Shown here: positions 53,768 through 62,888 of the stretch, piece after piece
Layout: every line of letters begins with the position of its first letter
Numbering within the stretch: position 1 is the stretch's first letter
Source: Levilactobacillus spicheri DSM 15429
Lineage (GTDB): Bacteria > Bacillota > Bacilli > Lactobacillales > Lactobacillaceae
DNA length: 64,000 nt
Reading direction: 5' to 3'
NCBI RefSeq assembly: GCF_001435095.1
Contig: NZ_AZFC01000036.1
Location: 62,001 to 126,000, forward strand
The notes under the pieces: model-generated
What the model saw: only the letters and a program-made list of their open reading frames with translations
Databases searched by the model: none
Told to the model about the DNA's origin: nothing
Program-made: the position numbers and the translations under genes

Positions 53768-54592
53768 ATGGAAACACTTACTGCAGCCATCTTACCCGCA
53801 ACCATTCGGCGGCGGCCCGCCGATAGCCACAAGGGAACTTACGGCCGCATCACCCTGATCGGGGGCAACCGCAACTTCGGCGGGGCCATCCTAATGGCCA
53901 GTGCCGCGGCCGTCTACGCCGGGGCCGGTCTGGTCACCACCATCACCGACGCCAGCAACCAGGGGAGTCTACACGCCCGGCTCCCGGAGGCCATGTTCGC
54001 CGACATCACCGACACGGCCATGACCCAGTCACTCATCACCAGCGCTAACGTCGTGGTGGTCGGACCCGGACTGGGAACGGACGCCGCCGCCCTGGCAGTC
54101 CTCAAGACGGTCTTTGCCACGGTCACGGCCGAACAAACACTGGTCATCGACGGCTCGGCCATCACCTTGGTCGCCCAACACCACCTGACGCTGCCCCAAG
54201 CTCACCTGGTCTTCACGCCCCACCAGATGGAATGGCAACGCCTGAGCGGGATTCCCATCGCCGAACAGACCGCGGCTCGCAGCCGGGCCGCGGCCGACCG
54301 CTTACACGCCACGGTCGTGGTCAAATCGCACCGGACACAGATCTACACCCCCAGCGCGACCTACGAGAACCCCTTAGGCACGCCCGCGCAAGCCACCGGG
54401 GGCATGGGCGACACCCTCGCCGGCATGGTCGGGGGCTTTCTGGCCCAGTTCGCCGACCCGGACCAGGCCGTTCTGGCCGCCGTGTACGCCCACAGCGCCA
54501 TCGCCGAGGAACTGGCCGAACGGCAGTACGTGGTCTTACCCCACCAGATCATCGACGAACTCCCCCGCTTCATGCACGAGCACCAGGCGTGA
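53768..54592 (+). CDS. nnrD: ADP-dependent NAD(P)H-hydrate dehydratase
   Basis: 274 aa ribokinase-like fold. RRRPADSHKGTYGRITLIGGNRNFGGAILMAS, VVVVGPGLGTD and the C-terminal anion hole ATGGMGDTLAGMVGG are diagnostic of the NnrD/YxkO family. It dehydrates S-NAD(P)HX, repairing damaged nicotinamide cofactors. No epimerase domain (NnrE) is fused. ATG at 53768 behind CAGGAGGTC. Divergent from pepV; ends at a bidirectional terminator. Confidence 0.94.
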   Translation: METLTAAILPATIRRRPADSHKGTYGRITLIGGNRNFGGAILMASAAAVYAGAGLVTTITDASNQGSLHARLPEAMFADITDTAMTQSLITSANVVVVGPGLGTDAAALAVLKTVFATVTAEQTLVIDGSAITLVAQHHLTLPQAHLVFTPHQMEWQRLSGIPIAEQTAARSRAAADRLHATVVVKSHRTQIYTPSATYENPLGTPAQATGGMGDTLAGMVGGFLAQFADPDQAVLAAVYAHSAIAEELAERQYVVLPHQIIDELPRFMHEHQA

Positions 54593-54602
54593 GGCACTCA
54601 TC

Positions 54603-54658
54603 AAAAAAGGCAGGCCGAAAATTCCCGATTTTTCCGAGAATTTTCGGCCTGTCTTTTT
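54603..54658. terminator. Bidirectional terminator between nnrD and the RsuA-like gene
   Basis: Long stem GGCAGGCCGAAAATTC / GAATTTTCGGCCTGTC with A and T flanks; variant of the 6055/51584 family. Confidence 0.9.
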
Positions 54659-54701
54659 AGAAAACACGTCCGATTTCAACTAGCTTAACCGCTTTAACTC
54701 A

Positions 54702-55391
54702 TCACGATTCGGTCACATCGGCATCCAATGGCGCGACCACCGCATCGATCTCGGCGGCGCGCATCCCCCGGTAGGTCCCGATTGGCAGGTCCCCCGGCAA
54801 CTGCAGCGGCCCCAGTGACGTTCGGGTCACCGAACCGGTGGCGTTGGGCAACGCGACCAAGGCCGGTAACGCCCGCGCCACGTCTTGGGTCCGCACGGTC
54901 ACCGTGACGTACTTTTGGCGTTGGTTGACCGTCGTTTGGACCTGGTCCCAGGCGGCGTTGGCCAACTCGGCCGGCACCGCGGTCCCCGTCAAACGCGTGG
55001 TCAACGTGCTGGGCCAGGCAATCTGGCGCACGTCGTCCAAGAACCGGTGGTCGTCACTCAGGACGACCACGCCCATGACCTCCTTGGGCAGGTCGGCCAC
55101 CGCCCCCAACTGGCGCTGCTGATCCAGCACGTTGAGCAGACTGCCCACGCTGTGCGCCACGGTCGGGTTCAGGTCGATGGTGACCCCCATGGGCTTATTG
55201 ACCAGCAGGTATTGGGGCTGACGGCCTGTTACGGCGGCCCCGTCGACCTGCACCTGATCAGTGGAATCGACCTGCGTGTGGCCCGCGACGATCACCGCCC
55301 CGTTGAGCGTGACCCGTCCCTGCCGTAACAGGCGCATGATTTGCCGGTGCGTGCCCTGATGGCGTTCGGTTAAATAGTGTTCAATATTCAT
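54702..55391 (-). CDS. RsuA-like pseudouridine synthase homologue lacking the catalytic Asp
   Basis: 229 aa. The N-terminal S4 RNA-binding domain (HRQIMRLLRQGRVTLNGAVI) and YLLVNKPMGVTIDL are typical of RsuA/RluB enzymes. The catalytic motif that normally reads GRLDxxTxGLLLLT is here VADLPKEVMGVVVLS (residues 98-112): the Arg aligns with Asp100 and the nucleophile Asp with Pro102. The following HxxxKxY segment is also lost. Probably not an active pseudouridylase, though it may still bind RNA. Position next to the YtgP-like flippase matches ytzG of Bacillus, which keeps a synthase. Confidence 0.82.
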   Translation of the reverse strand: MNIEHYLTERHQGTHRQIMRLLRQGRVTLNGAVIVAGHTQVDSTDQVQVDGAAVTGRQPQYLLVNKPMGVTIDLNPTVAHSVGSLLNVLDQQRQLGAVADLPKEVMGVVVLSDDHRFLDDVRQIAWPSTLTTRLTGTAVPAELANAAWDQVQTTVNQRQKYVTVTVRTQDVARALPALVALPNATGSVTRTSLGPLQLPGDLPIGTYRGMRAAEIDAVVAPLDADVTES

Positions 55392-55402
55392 CCACTTGCC
55401 TC

Positions 55403-57046
55403 CTAACGAATGTGCAACCGCCGGCGCAGCCCCGCGACCCGGGGTCCCATGATGTCATCGGCCAAGCGGCTCCGCAACATGGTATAGACGTAGAAGTAGC
55501 CCCCGAGGATGGCGGCGATCGCCGTGACCACGAAACTCATGAACCGGCCATCGCCGGCGACCAGCATACCCAGCCATACGACGACCCGGGCAATCACGAA
55601 CGTGACGATCGACGCCAACAGAATCCCGTTGGTTCGTTTGGCAATGGTGGCGTAATAGATGCCAAATTGTTGATTCAGGGAATGGATGATCAGGTAGCAG
55701 GTGACCAGCATGCCCAGTCCGGTCGCGAGCAACGGCCCAAAGGTCCCGAAGAAGTAGACCAACGGCCACTGCGCCACGAACTTCACCACGGTCCCGACCA
55801 CGAAGTACTTCACGGCCCGCTTGTTCTGCGAAATGCCCTGCATCAACGCGGACACCACCGTGTACAGCCCCAGGATAATCGCCAGGTACGAGGAGAACGC
55901 CAAGATCGACGCCCCCAAGGCTTCCTGAGCGTGGCCGTAGAACACGATGTTCAGCGGCCGGGCGACCGCCGACATCCCCAGCGAACTCGGAATCATCACG
56001 AATTCAAACATCAGAAATGCGTTCGTCAGTTGGTTCGAGATTTCGCGCTGGTTGCCCCGCGTGTACGCTTCCGATAATAATGGCACGACCGTGATGGCCA
56101 GCGCCGAGGCCAGCGAGATGGTGATCATGATGATCTTGTTGGCGTTGACCCCAAACAGGGCGAATAAGTCGTTCAAGAAGGCATCGCTGTAGTTGCCCGC
56201 GGCGTGCATAATGGGGGCAAACGTGTACTGGTCGATCAGTTGAAAGATCGTGATCCCGGCCCCCAAAACGATAAACGGGACCGCCTGCTGGACGATCTCA
56301 CCGTAAAGTTGCTTGGCCGGCACCACCAGCTCGTTGTTACTGCCCCGCACCAGTGACCGAAAGTACCCCCGTCGGCGCCAATAGTAGACACCGAGGATCA
56401 GTAGGCCACAGAGGGCCCCCACCGCGGCCGCAAAGGTCGACTGCGCCACGGCCGTGACCCAGTTACCCTTCAGGACCCGCATGATGATGAAGGCCGTTAA
56501 CAGCATATACACGACCCGGGCGAGCTGCTCCACGAACTGGGAGATTGCCGAAGGCGCCATCTGCTGGAACCCCTGGAAGTACCCCCGCGTGAGACTCATC
56601 GTGGGGATGATCAGGATGGCCCAGGCCAGTGAATGCAGCACGGGCACCAGGTTTTGATCCCCGCCGGTAAAGAGGTTGGCCCCGAAGTACATCAAGGCCG
56701 CGATGGCCACCCCGGTGCCGATGGCGATCACCAAGCCCCGCTGATAGAGCCGGACACTGATCCCGTACTCGTTCAGCGCGTTGTAGTGGGCCACCTGCTT
56801 GGCGATTGCCGAGGGCACCCCGGCGATCGCCGCAATGAGAAAGAAGCTGTAAATGTTGTACCCTTTGCCGTAAAGGGCGTTCCCTTGTAAGAAGAAGGAC
56901 CCAAACCAGATGCTCCAGGGGATGATGTACACGGCCCCCAGGATTCGCGAGAAGATACTCCCCGCCGTCATCCAGGCGGAGCCCGCGACCATCTGCTCCT
57001 GTGCATCGACGGGTTGGCTTCCCGCGTTTTCAGATCTTGCCGACAT
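55403..57046 (-). CDS. MurJ/YtgP-type lipid II or polysaccharide flippase
   Basis: 547 aa with about 14 membrane helices of the MOP superfamily (GSAWMTAGSIFSRILGAVYIIPW at the start, SLTRGYFQGFQQMAPSAISQFVEQLARV internally, the signature of the YtgP/PST branch). B. subtilis YtgP (MurJ) can flip lipid II. Start ATG at 57046 (MSARSENAG) behind GTAGGGTG; a GTG six codons upstream is possible. The RsuA-like gene follows after 11 bases. A TATAAT box is at 57123-57128 on the minus strand. Confidence 0.92.
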   Translation of the reverse strand: MSARSENAGSQPVDAQEQMVAGSAWMTAGSIFSRILGAVYIIPWSIWFGSFFLQGNALYGKGYNIYSFFLIAAIAGVPSAIAKQVAHYNALNEYGISVRLYQRGLVIAIGTGVAIAALMYFGANLFTGGDQNLVPVLHSLAWAILIIPTMSLTRGYFQGFQQMAPSAISQFVEQLARVVYMLLTAFIIMRVLKGNWVTAVAQSTFAAAVGALCGLLILGVYYWRRRGYFRSLVRGSNNELVVPAKQLYGEIVQQAVPFIVLGAGITIFQLIDQYTFAPIMHAAGNYSDAFLNDLFALFGVNANKIIMITISLASALAITVVPLLSEAYTRGNQREISNQLTNAFLMFEFVMIPSSLGMSAVARPLNIVFYGHAQEALGASILAFSSYLAIILGLYTVVSALMQGISQNKRAVKYFVVGTVVKFVAQWPLVYFFGTFGPLLATGLGMLVTCYLIIHSLNQQFGIYYATIAKRTNGILLASIVTFVIARVVVWLGMLVAGDGRFMSFVVTAIAAILGGYFYVYTMLRSRLADDIMGPRVAGLRRRLHIR

Positions 57047-57291
57047 TTGACACCCTACTTTCACTTGTTAAAATTCCACGAACTGCCGACTTCGCTGTCA
57101 GCAGTGAACTAATCAAACCAATATTATACCATAGCTCTTTCGGAGGAAATCCCTGTTTTCGGTAAAGATTTCGGTAACATTGCCGAACTAATGGGGATTT
57201 CAACGGTGCATTGCTTACCGGATGGGCCCAACAGTGGTATTCTAGAAGTAGTGAGAGGTAACTTGGTGACTGTATTAAGGAGGCAGGCCAG

Positions 57292-57615
57292 ATGGCACAA
57301 ATTGCTGCTGGAGCCACTGCCACCCCGAAGATGCAAATGTCCCCGGAGCGTGCACACGAAGTGGTTCAAATGACACAACGGATTCGGCAAAACTTTCCAG
57401 AGTTAAACGCCGTTCCCGATGAACAATTGATTTACGCAACGTGGCGAAGCTTCAAGCGCATCGATCAAACCAGTGATAGTGATTATCACAAGATGGCAAA
57501 CGTCTTTTTTCGTGAGTTTGACCGGCACTTGCTGCACTACCAATTCTCAAAGGCGGGCGAAGATGACGTAGTTCGTCACCGGTTCTTCGCCATCATTACC
57601 GACCTTTTTCAATAA
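57292..57615 (+). CDS. Conserved hypothetical protein
   Basis: 107 aa soluble, mixed-charge protein without signal peptide or recognised motif (PERAHEVVQMTQRIRQNFPEL ... YHKMANVFFREFDRHLLHYQF). The helical pattern suggests a small all-alpha fold. AAGGAGGCAGG lies about 5 bases before the ATG, and a strong terminator follows, so it is a real gene. TTACCG and TATTCT 17 bases apart could be its promoter. I do not recognise a family. Confidence 0.8.
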   Translation: MAQIAAGATATPKMQMSPERAHEVVQMTQRIRQNFPELNAVPDEQLIYATWRSFKRIDQTSDSDYHKMANVFFREFDRHLLHYQFSKAGEDDVVRHRFFAIITDLFQ

Positions 57616-57623
57616 ACAATGTT

Positions 57624-57655
57624 CGCGCGTCCGGAAACTTCCGGGCGCGTTTTTT
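57624..57655 (+). terminator. Terminator of the 107-aa orphan
   Basis: CGCG-CCGGAA / TTCCGG-CGCG stem with TTTTTT, 8 bases past the stop. Confidence 0.88.
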
Positions 57656-57697
57656 GGTGCCTAGCGTCCCGGTCCCCCGTTCACCACCCGTTTGCGC

Positions 57698-57703
57698 TAT
57701 ACT
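57698..57703 (+). promoter_or_regulatory. -10 box of the reductase-membrane fusion gene
   Basis: TATACT about 60 bases before the start codon; no clear -35. Confidence 0.4.
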
Positions 57704-57763
57704 AAGACTATTCCCTGCACTGGGCAACCCAGTACAGGACTGACATAATGAGGTGATGATGTT

Positions 57764-58528
57764 ATGCGCTACTTAGCCATTCTCGGCAGTCACGAACGGG
57801 ACGGTATCACCGCGGGCTACCTGCACGCGGTGACCCAAGCGCTGCCCGCCGACGCGGCCGTCGAGACCGTTTTTCTGCGGGACTACGAGATTTATCCGGA
57901 CACCAAGGGCCACCCCTGTCCGGCCTTAGATCAGATTGAAGCCAAACTCGCCGCCAGCGACTTTTGGATCATCTGTGCCCCGACCTATTGGGGTGGCCTG
58001 TCGGGCGTCACTAAGCAGTTCTTCGACTGCCTGCGGTTTCGCCTGGTCCGGATGAATTCCGTGGGCGACACGCTCCCGGGAAAATACAAGAACAAGCACT
58101 ACCTGAGCATGACGACCTGCTTCGTCAGTTCGACCGAGAACTTCTTTACCGGCATCACCGACCAGACCTTCGTCACGATTGACCGCGTCCTGACCGGTGC
58201 CGGCCTGATCAAGGTCGGCGAGTTCGTCGGGACCGGGACCTGGGGCACCCACGCACCCCGTCCGGAGAAGCTCCGTGCCTGCCAGCGCTGGGGCCAGCGT
58301 ATCGCCAACCGCCCCCGAAAGGATGATAATACCGTGAAACGTTACCTGTTACTCTTCGTCATGATCGCCGCCATGGCCCTGGTCACGATGGGCCTCCAAG
58401 CTTGGTGGCTGGGCGTCTTCGCCCCCGGCAAGTTCTGGGTGACCTACGTGAGCTTCGTGGTCATCTTCTTCGTCCTCTTAGCCAGCCTACTGCACTTCTT
58501 CACCTTCGTGCGGCACCGGCGACGGTAA
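57764..58528 (+). CDS. Flavodoxin-fold NAD(P)H-dependent reductase with C-terminal membrane helices
   Basis: 254 aa. Residues 1-180 form an NADPH-dependent FMN reductase/flavodoxin-like domain (ILGSHERDGITAGYL, DFWIICAPTYWGGLSGVTKQFFDCL, TTCF). Residues 191-254 hold two membrane helices (about 194-214 and 225-248) and a basic end RHRRR, an unusual tail for the family that would tether the flavoprotein to the inner membrane face. Codon 191 is GTG preceded 10 bases upstream by AAAGGA, so the tail might also be made alone. ATG start with GAGGTGATG upstream. Substrate unknown. Confidence 0.82.
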   Translation: MRYLAILGSHERDGITAGYLHAVTQALPADAAVETVFLRDYEIYPDTKGHPCPALDQIEAKLAASDFWIICAPTYWGGLSGVTKQFFDCLRFRLVRMNSVGDTLPGKYKNKHYLSMTTCFVSSTENFFTGITDQTFVTIDRVLTGAGLIKVGEFVGTGTWGTHAPRPEKLRACQRWGQRIANRPRKDDNTVKRYLLLFVMIAAMALVTMGLQAWWLGVFAPGKFWVTYVSFVVIFFVLLASLLHFFTFVRHRRR

Positions 58529-58636
58529 TGTGGTGCCCGGTTACCTTTAGCATGCCACACCATTCAGTCCACCGTTGACGGACTTGCTCAACTTCCGGTG
58601 GGATGCTTCGGCTAGTTTCCTAATGTTCCCCACAGC

Positions 58637-58683
58637 AAAAAAGGCTTTCCCGGTACCGGTGGGTATCGAGAAAGCCTTTTTTG
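58637..58683. terminator. Bidirectional terminator between the fusion gene and leuS
   Basis: AAAAAAGGCTTTC / GAAAGCCTTTTTT stem, enclosed by CACAGC / GCTGTG outer arms. The rest of the 218-base gap holds nothing I recognise. Confidence 0.88.
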
Positions 58684-58746
58684 CTAGTTGCTGTGGGTCA
58701 AGCGGTCTTAAGTGCTGATGACCGCCCGCGCCAGAAAAAACGTTTT

Positions 58747-61179
58747 TTAGTTGGCCACGATGTTGACCAGCTTACCAGGGATGACGATGACCTTGCGGAC
58801 CGTCTTCCCATCGGTGTGGGTCTTGACCGTTTCGTCGGCTAAGGCCTGGGCCTCGATGGCGTCCTTAGCGGCATCCTTGGCGACCTTCAAGTGCGCCCGG
58901 ACTTTACCGTTGACTTGGACGACCATTTCGACCACGTCCTCGACTAATTGCTTCGGGTCAAAGGTTGGCCACTTGGCGTAGGCAATCGTCTCGTCGTGCC
59001 CCATCAAGGACCAGAGCTCTTCGGCGATGTGCGGAACGATCGGCGAGATCAACTTCACGAAGCCTTCCATGTAGATCAATGGCAGACTGTCGGCCTTGTA
59101 AGCCTCGTTCACGAAGACCATCAATTGCGAGATGGCGACGTTGAACCGCATGTTCTCGATATCGTCGGTGACCGTTTTGACCGTCTGGTTGTAGATCTTG
59201 TCCAACGTGCCATCGTTGATCATCGTGACCCGGTCACGCAGATGGTTGTTGTCGTCGATCAATAACCGCCAGACGCGGTCCAGCCACCGTCGTGACCCGT
59301 TGATGCCTTCCGTGCTCCATGGCTTGGAAGCTTCCAACGGCCCCATGAACATTTCGTACAGCCGCAGGGTATCGGCCCCGTGTTGCTCGACGATTTCGTC
59401 GGGGTTGATGACGTTGCCCTTGGACTTGGACATCTTTTCGTGGTTGGTCCCCAGGATCATCCCCTGGTTGACCAGCTTCTGGAACGGTTCCTTGGTTGGG
59501 ACGACACCCAGGTCGTACAGGAACTTGTGCCAGAACCGCGCGTAGAGTAAATGCAGAACCGCGTGCTCCGCCCCACCAATGTACAGGTCGACGGGCATCC
59601 AGTACTTCAATTTCTCGGGATCGGCAATCATCTTGTCGTTGTGCGGATCAACGTACCGCAGGAAGTACCAGGAACTCCCGGCCCACTGTGGCATGGTGTT
59701 GGTCTCGCGCTTCCCCTTGCGTCCGTTCTTGTCCACGACGTTGACCCAGTCATCCAGGTTCGCCAAGGGACTTTCACCGGTTCCGGACGGCTCCAACTGC
59801 TTAGCAGCCGGCAACCGCAACGGTAATTCGTCTTCGGGAACCAGGGTCGTTTCACCATCTTCCCAGTGGATCACGGGAATCGGTTCACCCCAGTAGCGTT
59901 GCCGCGAGAAGATCCAGTCCCGCAGCCGGAAGTTGACCTGCTTGTGCCCGGCATCGTGCTGTTCCAGCCAGTCGGTCGCGGCCTTCATGGCATCGGCCTT
60001 GTTCATGCCGTTCAAGAAGTCGGAGTTGATATGCTCGCCGTCGCCCGTGTAGGCCTCGGCTTGTACGTCGACCTCCTCCCCTTGAGGGGCAATGACCTGC
60101 ACGATCGGCAGGTCGAACTTCGTCGCGAAGTCGTGGTCCCGCTCGTCGTGCGCCGGCACAGCCATGATGGCCCCGGTCCCGTAGGATGCCAGGACGTAAT
60201 CGCCGATCCAGATTGGCAACTTCTTGCCGTTCATCGGGTTGATCCCGTAGGCACCGGTGAAGACCCCGGACTTGTCCTTGTTCAGGTCGGTCCGTTCCAG
60301 GTCCGACTTGTGCTCGATGCTTTCCTTGTACGCCTTGACCGCATCAGCCTGTTCCGGCGTCGTGATCTCGTCGACTAAGGCATGTTCGGGCGCTAAGACC
60401 ATGTAGGTCGCACCGAACAGGGTATCTGGACGAGTCGAGTAGACCTCGACCTTGGCGTCAGCGTGCCCGTCAACGGGGAAGAAGATGCTGGCCCCTTCGG
60501 ACCGGCCAATCCAGTTCCGTTGTTGCTCCTTGATGCTTTCCGGCCAGTCCAGGTCGTCCAGGTCGTCGATCAACCGGTCGGCGTAAGCCGTGATCCGGAG
60601 AACCCATTGCCGCATTGGGACGCGGTAGACGGGGTAACCACCCCGTTCAGTCTTACCATCGATGACCTCTTCGTTGGCCACGACGGTCCCACCCATGAAG
60701 TCGGGCGCCCAGTTGACCATGATCTTGTCTTCGTAGGCCAGGCCCTTCTTATAGAGCTGTTCGAAGATCCATTGGGTCCACTTGTAGTACGATTCGTCGG
60801 TCGTGTTGATCTCGCGACTCCAGTCGTAAGAAAACCCGAGGGAACGGATCTGCCGTTTGAAGTTCTTAATGTTGTGGGCGGTGAAGTCCTTGGGGTTGTG
60901 CCCCGTCTTCAGCGCGTACTGTTCGGCAGGCAAGCCAAAGGCGTCCCAGCCCATGGGGTGCAGGACGTTGAAGCCGCGCATCCGCTTGTAACGGGCCATA
61001 ATATCCGTTGCCGTGTACCCTTCCGGATGCCCCACGTGCAGGCCTTGGCCGGACGGGTAAGGGAACATGTCCAGTACATAGTACTTTGGCTTGGACGTTT
61101 CGTCCGACGCCTTAAACGTTTCGTTGACGCGCCAGTAATGTTGCCACTTGCGTTCAATGATCTCATGTTTGTATGCCAT
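58747..61179 (-). CDS. leuS: Leucyl-tRNA synthetase
   Basis: 810 aa class I synthetase. HIGH-type [16 protein letters not shown] near residue 45, CP1 editing domain (about 220-420, with [14 protein letters not shown]), KMSKSKGN motif near residue 578 and an anticodon-binding C-terminus. It charges and proofreads tRNA-Leu. ATG at 61179 ([13 protein letters not shown]) behind GAAGGGAAG; a longer frame would read through the T-box leader. Confidence 0.97.
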   Translation of the reverse strand: MAYKHEIIERKWQHYWRVNETFKASDETSKPKYYVLDMFPYPSGQGLHVGHPEGYTATDIMARYKRMRGFNVLHPMGWDAFGLPAEQYALKTGHNPKDFTAHNIKNFKRQIRSLGFSYDWSREINTTDESYYKWTQWIFEQLYKKGLAYEDKIMVNWAPDFMGGTVVANEEVIDGKTERGGYPVYRVPMRQWVLRITAYADRLIDDLDDLDWPESIKEQQRNWIGRSEGASIFFPVDGHADAKVEVYSTRPDTLFGATYMVLAPEHALVDEITTPEQADAVKAYKESIEHKSDLERTDLNKDKSGVFTGAYGINPMNGKKLPIWIGDYVLASYGTGAIMAVPAHDERDHDFATKFDLPIVQVIAPQGEEVDVQAEAYTGDGEHINSDFLNGMNKADAMKAATDWLEQHDAGHKQVNFRLRDWIFSRQRYWGEPIPVIHWEDGETTLVPEDELPLRLPAAKQLEPSGTGESPLANLDDWVNVVDKNGRKGKRETNTMPQWAGSSWYFLRYVDPHNDKMIADPEKLKYWMPVDLYIGGAEHAVLHLLYARFWHKFLYDLGVVPTKEPFQKLVNQGMILGTNHEKMSKSKGNVINPDEIVEQHGADTLRLYEMFMGPLEASKPWSTEGINGSRRWLDRVWRLLIDDNNHLRDRVTMINDGTLDKIYNQTVKTVTDDIENMRFNVAISQLMVFVNEAYKADSLPLIYMEGFVKLISPIVPHIAEELWSLMGHDETIAYAKWPTFDPKQLVEDVVEMVVQVNGKVRAHLKVAKDAAKDAIEAQALADETVKTHTDGKTVRKVIVIPGKLVNIVAN

Positions 61180-61218
61180 GATGCGTATTTCTTCCCTTCT
61201 CATAATCAACGTTGAGTC

Positions 61219-61450
61219 GAAAAAAGCCCCCAGAAATTTGCCAAAACGGCGCATTTCTGTAGGGCGTTTGAGCGCGGTACCACCTACGTTTTCCCAATGT
61301 TTGGGACTCAGTGGCGGATAACGGCGCCAGACGCCCACCTTGCGGCAGAGACACTCGGAGATAAGTTCGGCCTGACGAACAACGGGTTTTCAGCACCACC
61401 CGCTCTCTGCTTGTTCCTAAGGCCTACTACTTCTCGTCAACGTTTTGATA
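61219..61450 (-). promoter_or_regulatory. T-box leader of leuS (tRNA-Leu sensing)
   Basis: T-box TAGGTGGTACCGCGC at 61270-61286 (minus), terminator hairpin GCCC-CAGAAAT / ATTTCTG-GGGC at 61219-61266 with a T run. GAACTTATC further upstream offers a CUU Leu specifier by pattern. The remaining bases up to 61583 hold the promoter region of the PAP2 gene. Confidence 0.9.
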
Positions 61451-61538
61451 ACTGTTAATTGTTCTAATCTTAGCAAACCCCTAGGGGAAAAGCAAGGCGT
61501 GCCCCGGGATATTTCGGGCCATTTTCCAACTGACCGTG

Positions 61539-61547
61539 TGCTATACT
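61539..61547 (+). promoter_or_regulatory. Extended -10 promoter of the PAP2 gene
   Basis: TGC-TATACT (-10 at 61542-61547), about 37 bases before the TTG start. Confidence 0.5.
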
Positions 61548-61583
61548 TGACCTACTTTATTTAGATAAGGGGGGGCAATCATT

Positions 61584-62222
61584 TTGCCAAAAATTTCCCG
61601 TTGGCGCTGGGGCCTCGCCTGGACCGCCGGCGTGCTTTTTCTGATCGACCTCTGGGGCGTCACGACCCACCAGGCCTGGGTCAGCGGCCTCGATCAGGCG
61701 GTGATTCACCTGATTCGCCGTCCGGTCCCTAGCGGCCTAAGAGACACCCTCATCGCCATCACGACCGCCGGCAATCCCCGGCCAGTCACCTGGCTGACCA
61801 TTCTGCTGGTAGTCGCCTTGATGATTGCCCGCCGTTACCGGGCCAGCTTCTTCATGGTCATCAACGTTTTGGGCTGGGCCGGCCTGGGAAACTACCTGAT
61901 CAAGAACCTGGTTCAGCGGCCGCGGCCCACCGTGGACCGGCTGGTGAGTGCCAGCTCGTACAGCTTTCCCAGCGGCCACTCGATCACGGCCATGTTGCTC
62001 TGGGGGACCGTCATCGTCCTAGCGGGACGCTATCTCCGTCACCAACCGGGGTGGCGCTGGCTGCTGATCGGCCTCGCCAGCCTGTGGATCGTGGCCATCG
62101 GCGTATCCCGGGTCTTCGTGGGGGTCCACTACCCGACCGACGTTCTGGCCGGCTGGTTGCTGGGCTTCTTCCTGTTGACCCTGACCCAATGGTGGCTGAC
62201 CCGACATGGAGGCGACTTTTAA
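61584..62222 (+). CDS. PAP2-family membrane phosphatase
   Basis: 212 aa with about six helices. The three phosphatase signatures are present: KNLVQRPRP, PSGH in YSFPSGHSITA, and SRVFVGVHYPTDVLAG. Such enzymes dephosphorylate lipid phosphates outside the membrane, for example undecaprenyl diphosphate or phosphatidylglycerophosphate; which one cannot be told here. The start is TTG at 61584. mnmM begins one base after its stop. Confidence 0.92.
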   Translation: MPKISRWRWGLAWTAGVLFLIDLWGVTTHQAWVSGLDQAVIHLIRRPVPSGLRDTLIAITTAGNPRPVTWLTILLVVALMIARRYRASFFMVINVLGWAGLGNYLIKNLVQRPRPTVDRLVSASSYSFPSGHSITAMLLWGTVIVLAGRYLRHQPGWRWLLIGLASLWIVAIGVSRVFVGVHYPTDVLAGWLLGFFLLTLTQWWLTRHGGDF

Positions 62223-62223
62223 C

Positions 62224-62790
62224 GTGAATTTACCGAATGCTTTAACTTATAGCCATACGCTCCTGCAGGAATGCGTCTATGACGGCGCCACCGTCGTCGA
62301 CGCAACGGTCGGCAACGGCCACGACACCCTCTTTCTCGCCCAGCTGGTGGGCCCCAGCGGCCAGGTCATCGGCTTCGACGTCCAGGAAACGGCCCTGGCG
62401 CACACCCAGACACAGCTTACCCTGACCGGACTGGGTGCTCAGGTCGCGCTGCACCACACGGGCCACGAACACGTGGCGCGCTATCTGCCGACCGACAAAC
62501 CGTTGGCCGCGGCCATTTTCAACCTCGGTTACCTGCCCGGGGGCGACAAGTCGCAGATCACCCGGGCCGCCACGACCCTGACCGCCGTGAAGGCCTTATT
62601 GCCCCGCCTGATCAAGGGGGGCCGGGTCATCCTGGTGGTGTACGCGGGCCATCCCGGCGGCCAGCAGGAGGCCCAGGCCGTTCACGACTTTTGTGCGGCC
62701 CTGCCCCAACAGACCTATCAGGTCCTGCAATACGGCTTCATCAACCAGATTCACCACCCGCCTTACCTGCTCGCTATCGAACGGCGGTAG
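62224..62790 (+). CDS. mnmM: tRNA (mnm5s2U34) methyltransferase MnmM (YtqB family)
   Basis: 188 aa class I methyltransferase. VVDATVGNGHDTLFLA is SAM motif I, followed by GFDVQETALAHT and FNLGYLPGGDKSQIT, the YtqB signature. MnmM methylates aminomethyl-2-thiouridine at the wobble position in bacteria that lack the MnmC methyltransferase domain. Start GTG at 62224 with GGAGGCG about 11 bases upstream, inside the end of the PAP2 gene; an ATG six codons earlier overlaps that site. Confidence 0.9.
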   Translation: MNLPNALTYSHTLLQECVYDGATVVDATVGNGHDTLFLAQLVGPSGQVIGFDVQETALAHTQTQLTLTGLGAQVALHHTGHEHVARYLPTDKPLAAAIFNLGYLPGGDKSQITRAATTLTAVKALLPRLIKGGRVILVVYAGHPGGQQEAQAVHDFCAALPQQTYQVLQYGFINQIHHPPYLLAIERR

Positions 62791-62888
62791 ACCCGGACGA
62801 ATTGCCCATTGACGGTGCATCTTCGGTGAGCGACAAACGCTCTGCCTGGAAGCCTGCCCCTCGTCACTCGTAGAAAGGATGATTTCCC

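Noticed and set aside
54702-55391. Frameshift as the reason for the missing catalytic motif in the RsuA-like gene
   Set aside because: The frame is continuous, flanking family motifs are in register, and neighbouring frames do not restore a GRLD motif.
61180-61338. N-terminal extension of leuS
   Set aside because: It would translate the T-box, terminator and antiterminator; the proper start has a ribosome binding site and the family's usual N-terminus.
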